This document shows positions 1 through 5,796 of a DNA stretch of 5,873 nt, one piece after another (within the stretch, counting starts at the first letter, position 1; every line of letters begins with the position of its first letter). The notes beneath the pieces were generated by a model. That model was not told where the DNA came from. It searched no databases and was given only the letters and a program-made list of their open reading frames with translations. Made by a program: the position numbers and the translations under genes. Origin of the DNA: an uncultured Clostridia bacterium (GTDB lineage: Bacteria > Bacillota > Clostridia > TANB77 > CAG-508); contig CALXVF010000081.1 in assembly GCA_944391895.1 (NCBI GenBank), forward strand, positions 1 through 5,873, in the 5' to 3' direction.

Positions 1-264
1 GTAATACTAACATGGATAAATGATGAAGAAAATATGGGTGTAATGATAAACACAGCGGAAATAAGTGAAGACTATAACGAAAGCGATACCCCAGATATAG
101 ACTCAACACCAAATAATAAAGAAGAAGGAGAAGATGATATAGATGATGCACCAGTAGCACTAACAATGGTAACAGGTAGCGCACCACTATATATAGGAAT
201 CACAGCAGGAACACTTGCTATTATAGCTGGAGGAGTATTCTTAATAAAGAAATATGTAGTATAG
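1..264 (+). CDS. C-terminal end of a tandem paralogous surface adhesin (5' end outside window)
   Basis: Frame 1 is open from the first base to a TAG stop at 262-264, giving 87 residues with no start in view. The ATG at 34 is internal, because the reading frame and the homology run through it to base 1. The sequence aligns without gaps to the last 87 codons of the large downstream gene (5324-5587). I count about 9 base differences and only three residue changes (Ile/Leu, Lys/Arg, Val/Ile). It contains the end of a DUF11-like domain (the NTAEIS strand), an acidic linker rich in Glu/Asp, the TMVTG pentapeptide at 163-177, a hydrophobic helix of about 20 residues and a KKYVV tail. It is therefore the anchor end of a second surface protein of the same family. 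What its N-terminal domains are cannot be seen. It ends in its own terminator, so it is probably not co-transcribed with the next gene. Confidence 0.93.
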   Translation, partial: VILTWINDEENMGVMINTAEISEDYNESDTPDIDSTPNNKEEGEDDIDDAPVALTMVTGSAPLYIGITAGTLAIIAGGVFLIKKYVV

Positions 265-265
265 T

Positions 266-293
266 AAAAAGCCACTAAATAAGTGGCTTTTTT
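266..293 (+). terminator. Rho-independent terminator of the upstream paralog
   Basis: A GCCACT/AGTGGC stem (271-276 with 282-287) closes a five-base AAATA loop. It is flanked by AAAAA before and TTTTTT after, which extend the stem and supply the U tract. It begins two bases after the stop codon. The same stem follows the large gene, so it was duplicated with the gene. Confidence 0.93.
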
Positions 294-374
294 GTTTTGT
301 TTTAAAAATTTTTTATGCGGAATTTGGTTATTATAAACATAGTACAAATTGAAAATATTTTAAAGATAAACCTA

Positions 375-403
375 TTGAAAAAATTAAATTGTTGATATAT
401 AGT
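375..403 (+). promoter_or_regulatory. Candidate sigma-A-type promoter A for the large adhesin gene
   Basis: TTGAAA at 375-380 and TATAGT at 398-403 are separated by 17 bases, and each matches the housekeeping consensus at five of six positions. The predicted transcript would start near 410, leaving a leader of about 40 bases before the ATG at 449. The region is so AT-rich that chance matches are likely, and candidate B overlaps this one. Confidence 0.45.
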
Positions 404-420
404 ATATAATATAATAAAAT
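392..420 (+). promoter_or_regulatory. Candidate sigma-A-type promoter B, overlapping A
   Basis: TTGATA at 392-397 and TAAAAT at 415-420 are also 17 bases apart and match the consensus at five of six positions. A transcript from here would begin near 427. That lies downstream of the in-frame ATG at 419, so the ATG at 449 would be the only usable start. A consensus TATAAT at 405-410 lies between the two -10 boxes but lacks a well spaced -35. Confidence 0.4.
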
Positions 421-435
421 GAGGAAAAATGTAAA

Positions 436-443
436 AGAAGGGA
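436..443 (+). promoter_or_regulatory. Ribosome binding site that decides the start at 449
   Basis: AGAAGGGA is a good Shine-Dalgarno match, and six bases separate it from the ATG at 449. The alternative in-frame ATG at 419 has only ATAATAAA upstream and no purine-rich site. Starting at 449 also puts Lys-Asn-Lys directly before the hydrophobic core, as expected for a signal peptide. Confidence 0.8.
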
Positions 444-448
444 TAGTT

Positions 449-529
449 ATGAAAAATAAAATCGCAATATCAATTTTAATAATAATCTTAAGCATAGGAA
501 TAATTTTTGGATCAACCAGTAGTTATGGT
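449..529 (+). other. Signal peptide coding segment
   Basis: The first residues carry Lys2 and Lys4, followed by an Ile/Leu-rich core at about residues 5-20, then a small polar stretch (GSTSSYG). Cleavage could fall after Ser25 or Gly27. This is a typical Sec-dependent signal peptide. No lipobox Cys is present, so it is not a lipoprotein signal. Confidence 0.85.
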
Positions 530-3500
530 GCTACAGGCTCATTATACTTAGGATTAAAAGGATTGTCTACATCGAGAGAAACGGGAACATATTCATTTAA
601 TAATAAAAATATATTTAAAATAGTAAAATACAATTCATCACAATCAGAAAGAGATGATGGAAGTAGTATTTATTGTATTAAAGCAGGACCAGGATTTGGA
701 TCAGAAAACTATGAAAATAATGTAATAGAATATACTCAATATTTCGATATAAAAGATCCAAACTCAATAGGCTCACCATATAGAGGACAATTACCATCAG
801 ACATGACAACATACAATGAACTAGTATGGGTATTAGACCATTTATATATACCAGCAAAAGATGGTGCAACATCAGAAGAAATTAGATTAGCAGAAGAATC
901 AAAAAAAGCTCTATTGGATAATGCAGGAATATGGGAAGATAGTTTCCTAAGAGATGAAGCAAGATATGGTGACGAAATAGAAGATATACTAGAATGTATT
1001 CAACAAGTTGCAATTTGGTATTTTACTAATCCAAGTGGAGATTATCATAACGAATATGATGATAGATTAGAATTAAAAGTAGATGGTCAATCTCTAATAG
1101 ATAAATATGGATTAGATTTTGTAGATAATGAAATAGATTTAATATACAGTTATTTAGTGCAAGGAGCTATAGAAGCAGTAGCAGGAGGATACACATATGA
1201 AGATGCAAAACAAAGTCCAATTAGCTTAAATAGCACAAGTGCAACAGCAAGAATAAGTGGAAGTAATTATTTAGTAGGACCATATAAAATTGAAGAAATA
1301 GGAACAAGCAGTTATACTTTAACAGCAAGAATAACAAATGGAACAAGTGAAATAAGTAATGTAAAAATACTAAATCAAAATCAACAAGAAATAACATCAG
1401 GAAGTATAAGTGAAAAAATAGAATCAACAATAGGAAATAATTTCTATATTCAAATACCAATGACTGAAAATATATCAAGAATGAAAATAGAGATAGAAGC
1501 GGAAAGCTATACAACAGAACAAACAATGTGGACAACAGGAGCAAGCAGTTTAAGCATAAATCAACCAGTAGTAATAGTAGAAACAGTAAAAGATACATTT
1601 GTAGAAGAAGATGAAATAGAAATGCCAGCACCAAGTGGAGAATATAATTTTAAACTAATAAAACAAGATGCAAATAATAGTGCAAAACTACAAGGTGCAA
1701 AATTCACAGTAAAAATAAATAATGGAGCATCACAGGAATATACAACAAATCAAAATGGTGAAATAAACATAACAGGAATAGAAATAACAAATACAAATCC
1801 AGATACAATAGTTATACAGGAAACAGAGGCACCAGAAGGATATATACTAAATAATGAAGTAATAACTTTAACTGTAAATAAGGCATTACAAAATGGAGAA
1901 TATGTAGCGACAGGAGTAACGGGAAGTCCAAATGCAAACCTACAAGGAAACACAGTAAACTTAGTAGTTAATAACTCTAAAATAACTGGTTCATATAAAT
2001 TTAAACTTGTAAAACAGGATGCAAACGATTTAACTAAATTGGAAAATGCAAAATTTGGTATAAGAATAAATAATGGACAAGAACAAGAATATACAACAAA
2101 CCAAAATGGTGAAATAGAAATAAATAATATACAAATAACAGGTACAAATACACAAGACACAATAGTAATTCGTGAAATAGATGCACCAGAAGGATATATA
2201 TTAAATGGAGAAACTATAACATTAACGATAAGTAAAAGCTTGCAAGATGGAAAATATGTAGCAAGCAATGTAACAGGAAGTTCAAATGCAAATCTAACTA
2301 CAGACCCATCAGGAGTAAATACAGTAAATTTAGTGGTAGATAATACAAAATTAGCAGGCTCATATAATTTTAGATTAATAAAGCAAGATGGAAAAGACTC
2401 TAACAGATTAGAAAATGCAAAATTTAGTATTAAAATAAATGGAACAGCACTTCAACAAGAATACACAACAAATTCAAACGGAGAAATAGAAATAAACAAT
2501 ATAGCAATTACAAATCCAGACACACCGGACACAATAGAAATACAGGAAATAGAGGCGCCAGAAGGATATATACTAAATAATGAAGTAATAACATTAACAG
2601 TGACAAAAGGAGAATCAGGAAATAGTTATGTAGCAACAGGAGTAACTGGAAGTGCAAACGCAAATTTACAAGGGAATACAGTAAGTATAGTAATAGACAA
2701 TACAAAATTAGAAGGCTCATATAATATAAAACTAGTAAAATACGATGAATCAAATCCAGACAAGAAGCTGGAAAATGCCAGATTTAAAGTAACAATAGAA
2801 GGAGAAGAACAGGAATACGAAACAGATGCAAGCGGACTAATAAGTATTGCTAAACCAATTCTAGAAGCTGGAAAAGAAATAAATATAAGTATAGAGGAAA
2901 TAGAAGCACCAGAAGGTTATGACCCAATATTAGAAGCACCAATACAAATAAAACTTGTAACAGGAGAGTCAAATGGAAAATATGTAATAAGCAATTGGGA
3001 AAATATATCACAAAATGCAGAAGTAACATTTGATGAAACAAGTAATACAATAACAATAAATGTAGCCAACAGAAAGCAAAAGTTTGATTTAGCATTAAGA
3101 AAATTCATAACTCAAATAAACGGAGAAAATGTAGATGTAAGTAGAGAACCTGTTATTACAGATGCAGAAAAAGAAAAATTATTAAATGGACAGGGAAAAT
3201 TTGATAATGGTACAACAGCAGAAAAAACACATACAAAAACACCATTAGTAGTAGAAACAGGAGATAGAGTAGTATATACAATAAGAGTATATAATGAAGG
3301 AAAAATAGATGGATATGTAAAAGAAATAACAGACTACTTACCAGAAGGACTAGAGCTAGTACCAAATGAAGAAAGTGCAATAAATACAAGATATGGATGG
3401 ACAGCAGAAGGAAGAACAGTAAAAACGACATATATGCAAGACACATTAATAAATGGAGTAGAGAATAATGAGATAAGCTATGTAGATGTACAAATAGAAT

Positions 3501-5587
3501 GTAGAGTAAGTAAAGAAGCAACAGGAGAAGACCAAAACTTAAAAAATGTAGCAGAAATAACAAAAGCGGAAGACATAACAGGAAGCACAGAAGATATAGA
3601 TTCTGAGACAGACAATCTAACAGATGATCAAAAGAATAACTACAATCCAGAAACATCAGAAGAAGGAAAAGGATATGAAGATGATGACGATTACGAAGAT
3701 TTAGTAATTCTAGGAAAATACTTTGATGTATCATTAAGAAAATTCATAACAGGAGTAAATGATACAGAAATAACAAATAGAATACCACAAGTAGATGTAA
3801 CACCACTAAAGAATGGAGAAACAACAGCAATATATAATCATACAAAAGAGCCAATAGAAGTAAAAGCAGGAGATATCGTAACATATACAATAAGAGTATA
3901 TAATGAAGGACAAGTAGATGGATATGTAGAAAAAATAGTAGACCATTTACCACCAGAATTAGAATTTTTACCAGAAGATGAACTAAATCAAAGATATGGA
4001 TGGACACAAGTAGATGAAAGAACTATAGAAACAGAATATCTAAAAGACACATTAATAGAAAAATTTAATCCAGATGGAACAACACTAGATTATGCAGAAG
4101 TAGAGATTAGATGCAAAGTAAAAGATGATGCAGCATATTTAAAAGAAATAACCAATATAGCAGAAATAACAGATTATAGAAACGATTTAGATATACCAGA
4201 TAGAGATAACGAAAATGAAGTACAATTGCCATCAGATGAAGACCTACCAGATTATAAAAAGGATGAAATAGATTCAGGAAAAGAATATATACCAGGACAA
4301 GAAGATGACGATGACTTTGAAAAAATAGTATTAGAAAAATTTGATTTAGCATTAAGAAAATTCATAACAGGAGTAAACGATACAGAAATAACAGATAGAG
4401 AACCACAAGTAGATACAAGCAAATATGGAACTGTGGGAGAAGACGGAGAAGGAATAACAAGCTTCACATATAATCATACAAAAGACCCTGTAAGAGTATG
4501 TCAAAATGATGTAGTAATATATACAATAAGAATATATAATGAAGGAACAATGTCAGGATATGCGGAAGAAATAAAAGATGACGTACCAGAAGGATTAATA
4601 TTCTTGCCAGACCATGAAATTAACAAAGAATATAGATGGAGAATAGTAGATGCAAATGGAAATGAAACACAAAACGCAGAAGAAGCAGCATATATAAGAA
4701 GTGATTATCTATCAAAAGCAAATGAAAGTGTGCCAGGAGAAAACTTACTACAGGCATATGACCCGGAAACAATGGAAGGACCAGATTATAAAGATGTAAG
4801 AGTAGCATTTAAAGTAGGAATGCCAAATACATCAGATAGAATAATAATAAATAGAGCAGAAATAAGTGATGATGCTGATGAAAATGGAGATGAAGTAGAA
4901 GATATAGACTCAACACCAGACGAATGGAATGACGGAGAAGATGACCAAGATATAGAAAAAATTTATGTACAATACTTCGATTTAGCATTAAGAAAATGGG
5001 TAAGTGAGGTTATAGTAATCGAAGATGGAGTAGAAAAAGTAAAAGATACAGGACACTATGCAGAACAAGACCCAGAGCCAGTAGTAAAGGTAGATTTAAA
5101 CCAAAATAGAATAGACAACACAATAATAAAATTCAAATATCAAATAAGAATAACAAACGAAGGAGAAATAGCAGGATACGCAACAGAAATATCAGATTAC
5201 ATCCCAGAAGGACTAGAATTCAATCAAGCGGACAACCCATTGTGGAGAGAAGTAGATGGAAAAATAGTAACAGACCAATTAAAAGATACATTATTACAAC
5301 CAGGAGAAAGTGCGACAATAGAAGTAATACTAACCTGGATAAATGATGAGGAAAATATGGGTGTAATGATAAACACAGCGGAAATAAGTGAAGACTATAA
5401 CGAAAGCGATACCCCAGATATAGACTCAACACCAAATAATAAAGAAGAAGGAGAAGATGATATAGATGATGCACCAGTAGCATTAACAATGGTAACAGGT
5501 AGTGCACCACTATATATAGGACTAACAGCAGGAACACTTGCTATTATAGCTGGAGGAGTATTCTTAATAAGAAAATATGTAATATAG
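449..5587 (+). CDS. Giant thioester-domain surface adhesin with SpaA/Cna-B and DUF11-like repeats
   Basis: A 1712-residue secreted surface protein. Residues 1-27 are a signal peptide, with cleavage near Ser25 to Ala28. Residues about 28-255 are a TQXA/TED thioester domain with Cys76 in YCIKAGPG and Gln186 in QQVAIW. In this family the Cys and Gln side chains form an internal thioester that can bond covalently to amines on a host or surface ligand. Residues about 257-390 are a beta-rich linker domain I cannot name. Residues 397-876 are four SpaA/Cna-B-like domains, each with the Lys, Glu (ExxAPEGY) and Asn needed for an intramolecular isopeptide bond. Residues 879-1672 are four DUF11-like domains starting FDLALRKF or close variants, joined by acidic linkers. 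Residues 1688-1707 are a hydrophobic helix followed by RKYVI. There is no LPXTG motif. The start at 449 is preferred over 419 on its Shine-Dalgarno site. The gene is likely monocistronic: it has its own promoter candidates and a terminator right after the stop. The adhesin role is inferred from domain architecture; ligand and anchoring enzyme are unknown. Confidence 0.95.
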   Translation: MKNKIAISILIIILSIGIIFGSTSSYGATGSLYLGLKGLSTSRETGTYSFNNKNIFKIVKYNSSQSERDDGSSIYCIKAGPGFGSENYENNVIEYTQYFDIKDPNSIGSPYRGQLPSDMTTYNELVWVLDHLYIPAKDGATSEEIRLAEESKKALLDNAGIWEDSFLRDEARYGDEIEDILECIQQVAIWYFTNPSGDYHNEYDDRLELKVDGQSLIDKYGLDFVDNEIDLIYSYLVQGAIEAVAGGYTYEDAKQSPISLNSTSATARISGSNYLVGPYKIEEIGTSSYTLTARITNGTSEISNVKILNQNQQEITSGSISEKIESTIGNNFYIQIPMTENISRMKIEIEAESYTTEQTMWTTGASSLSINQPVVIVETVKDTFVEEDEIEMPAPSGEYNFKLIKQDANNSAKLQGAKFTVKINNGASQEYTTNQNGEINITGIEITNTNPDTIVIQETEAPEGYILNNEVITLTVNKALQNGEYVATGVTGSPNANLQGNTVNLVVNNSKITGSYKFKLVKQDANDLTKLENAKFGIRINNGQEQEYTTNQNGEIEINNIQITGTNTQDTIVIREIDAPEGYILNGETITLTISKSLQDGKYVASNVTGSSNANLTTDPSGVNTVNLVVDNTKLAGSYNFRLIKQDGKDSNRLENAKFSIKINGTALQQEYTTNSNGEIEINNIAITNPDTPDTIEIQEIEAPEGYILNNEVITLTVTKGESGNSYVATGVTGSANANLQGNTVSIVIDNTKLEGSYNIKLVKYDESNPDKKLENARFKVTIEGEEQEYETDASGLISIAKPILEAGKEINISIEEIEAPEGYDPILEAPIQIKLVTGESNGKYVISNWENISQNAEVTFDETSNTITINVANRKQKFDLALRKFITQINGENVDVSREPVITDAEKEKLLNGQGKFDNGTTAEKTHTKTPLVVETGDRVVYTIRVYNEGKIDGYVKEITDYLPEGLELVPNEESAINTRYGWTAEGRTVKTTYMQDTLINGVENNEISYVDVQIECRVSKEATGEDQNLKNVAEITKAEDITGSTEDIDSETDNLTDDQKNNYNPETSEEGKGYEDDDDYEDLVILGKYFDVSLRKFITGVNDTEITNRIPQVDVTPLKNGETTAIYNHTKEPIEVKAGDIVTYTIRVYNEGQVDGYVEKIVDHLPPELEFLPEDELNQRYGWTQVDERTIETEYLKDTLIEKFNPDGTTLDYAEVEIRCKVKDDAAYLKEITNIAEITDYRNDLDIPDRDNENEVQLPSDEDLPDYKKDEIDSGKEYIPGQEDDDDFEKIVLEKFDLALRKFITGVNDTEITDREPQVDTSKYGTVGEDGEGITSFTYNHTKDPVRVCQNDVVIYTIRIYNEGTMSGYAEEIKDDVPEGLIFLPDHEINKEYRWRIVDANGNETQNAEEAAYIRSDYLSKANESVPGENLLQAYDPETMEGPDYKDVRVAFKVGMPNTSDRIIINRAEISDDADENGDEVEDIDSTPDEWNDGEDDQDIEKIYVQYFDLALRKWVSEVIVIEDGVEKVKDTGHYAEQDPEPVVKVDLNQNRIDNTIIKFKYQIRITNEGEIAGYATEISDYIPEGLEFNQADNPLWREVDGKIVTDQLKDTLLQPGESATIEVILTWINDEENMGVMINTAEISEDYNESDTPDIDSTPNNKEEGEDDIDDAPVALTMVTGSAPLYIGLTAGTLAIIAGGVFLIRKYVI
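530..1215 (+). other. TQXA/TED thioester domain coding segment
   Basis: The Cys codon is at 674-676 (Cys76) in YCIKAGPG and the Gln codon at 1004-1006 (Gln186) in QQVAIWYF. The second motif matches the family's TQxAIW signature with Gln in place of the usual Thr. The spacing of about 110 residues and the order Cys first, Gln later fit the thioester-domain family (Pfam TED, formerly TQXA). A second Cys, Cys183, lies three residues before Gln186. Domain edges are estimated. Confidence 0.85.
1219..1633 (+). other. Beta-rich domain between thioester head and stalk, function unknown
   Basis: About residues 257-395 begin TARISGSNYLVGPYKI and end in an acidic and Pro-containing hinge (VEEDEIEMPAPSG). 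The alternation of polar and beta-branched residues suggests a beta sandwich. A domain of this kind, with a VGPY-type start, often follows the thioester domain in clostridial thioester surface proteins. I do not recognise a named family and see no catalytic motif. Confidence 0.5.
1637..3076 (+). repeat. Four tandem SpaA/Cna-B-like isopeptide domains
   Basis: The units lie at 1637-1981, 1988-2350, 2357-2707 and 2714-3076, each about 115-121 codons. Each opens with a GxYxxxL[IV]K strand, apart from the first, which opens with SGEYNFKLIK. The candidate bond-forming Lys residues are 405, 522, 645 and 764. The catalytic Glu residues in the ExxAPEGY motif are 458, 576, 700 and 817. The partner Asn residues in the last strand are 509, 632, 751 and 874. 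All four triads look intact, so all four domains could be internally cross-linked. Unit 4 is the most divergent. Unit 2 carries a short extra loop (TTDPSGV) before the last strand. Confidence 0.88.
3083..5473 (+). repeat. Four tandem DUF11-like FDLALRKF domains with acidic linkers
   Basis: The units start at 3083, 3722, 4340 and 4976 (residues 879, 1092, 1298 and 1510), about 205-213 codons apart. Shared landmarks in order are FD[LV][AS]LRK[FW], an HTK motif (units 1-3), [VI]xYTIR[VI]YNEG or its variant, a [DY].[LVI]PEGL-type strand and a late NxAEI[ST] strand. This order matches the conserved DUF11 / isopeptide-forming fimbrial repeat class of Gram-positive stalk proteins. Each unit ends in a linker rich in Asp and Glu. 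Unit 4 is shorter, lacks HTK and leads into the membrane anchor. Confidence 0.82.
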
Positions 5588-5616
5588 CAAAAAGCCACTA
5601 AAACAGTGGCTTTTAT
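5324..5616 (+). repeat. Second copy of a direct repeat shared with 1-293 (gene end plus terminator)
   Basis: The block matches the window start at an offset of 5323 bases. The coding part is about 97 percent identical by hand count, and the match continues through the terminator stem. Beyond the terminator the flanking sequences no longer resemble each other. The repeat marks the boundary of a tandem gene duplication. Confidence 0.9.
5486..5584 (+). other. C-terminal anchor: TMVTG, hydrophobic helix and basic tail
   Basis: Residues 1680-1712 run TMVTG, SAPLY, a Gly/Ala/Ile-rich helix at about 1688-1707 and the tail RKYVI. The length and order copy a sortase cell-wall sorting signal (pentapeptide, helix, short positive tail), but the pentapeptide is not LPXTG. 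It could be a divergent sorting motif or a simple membrane anchor; the sequence alone does not decide this. Confidence 0.7.
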
Positions 5617-5617
5617 T
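5589..5617 (+). terminator. Rho-independent terminator of the large adhesin gene
   Basis: The stem GCCACT/AGTGGC (5594-5599 with 5605-5610) closes an AAAAC loop, with AAAAA before and TTTTATTT after. It starts two bases after the stop at 5585-5587. It is the same stem as the terminator after the upstream paralog, with a changed loop. Confidence 0.92.
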
Positions 5618-5648
5618 TAACAATGAAAATATATGACTTAAAGAAATA

Positions 5649-5661
5649 AATTGTTACAATT
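5649..5661. promoter_or_regulatory. Short perfect dyad, possible operator
   Basis: AATTGT and ACAATT are perfect inverted six-base arms around a single T. It sits in the 66-base stretch (5618-5683) between the terminator and the palindromic elements, where I see no gene. In DNA this AT-rich a dyad of this size could arise by chance, and no promoter with good boxes adjoins it. Confidence 0.2.
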
Positions 5662-5683
5662 CACAGCGAGTATGAAATGCTTT

Positions 5684-5774
5684 AAAATTGTATATTCAAA
5701 GTTCTTTTGTTTCTTGCTGTCGGACGTAAAGTCCTCCAAACTGCGCGAAACTGCAAGAACTTGAATATACATTT
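5684..5774. repeat. Palindromic element, copy 1 (complete)
   Basis: Outer arms TGTATATTCAA (5689-5699) and TTGAATATACA (5761-5771) are exact inverse complements. They continue as GTTCTT (5701-5706) with AAGAAC (5755-5760) after a single bulged A. Inside, GTTTC (5709-5713) pairs with GAAAC (5747-5751), with more pairs toward the tip. The tip is GGAC/GTCC (5722-5725 with 5731-5734) around a GTAAA loop. The inner 39 bases (5716-5754) are 22/39 G+C, far above the surroundings. No open reading frame fits. It could be a small mobile palindrome (MITE or REP type) or a structured RNA; I do not recognise the family. Confidence 0.85.
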
Positions 5775-5790
5775 ATAGTAATTTTATAAT
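5761..5790 (+). promoter_or_regulatory. Weak candidate promoter between the two palindromic copies
   Basis: TTGAAT (5761-5766), inside the right arm of copy 1, and a consensus TATAAT (5785-5790) are 18 bases apart. Initiation would fall near 5797, where the conserved part of copy 2 begins. Copy 1 has no equally good boxes at the same place, so this may be chance. Confidence 0.2.
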
Positions 5791-5796
5791 AAGCTG

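Noticed and set aside
34..264. A separate small 76-residue gene starting at the ATG at 34
   Set aside because: The frame is open to base 1 and aligns codon for codon with the end of the large paralog, so this Met is internal.
419..448. Start of the large gene at the ATG at 419
   Set aside because: It lacks a Shine-Dalgarno site and overlaps a candidate -10 box. The ATG at 449 has AGAAGGGA at good spacing and gives a normal signal peptide.
3156..3734. Long Leu-rich open frame on the minus strand, and similar minus-strand frames across the large gene
   Set aside because: They are antisense to a clear multi-domain gene, consist mostly of Leu and aromatic residues produced by the A-rich coding strand, and have no ribosome binding sites or recognisable domains.
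5716..5754. A tRNA or known riboswitch in the GC-rich core
   Set aside because: It has no cloverleaf, CCA end or anticodon arm, and I could not match the core to a riboswitch consensus I know.
5689..5771. The palindromic element as a transcription terminator
   Set aside because: No U tract follows the right arm on either strand in the expected form, and the gene already has a clear terminator at 5589-5617.
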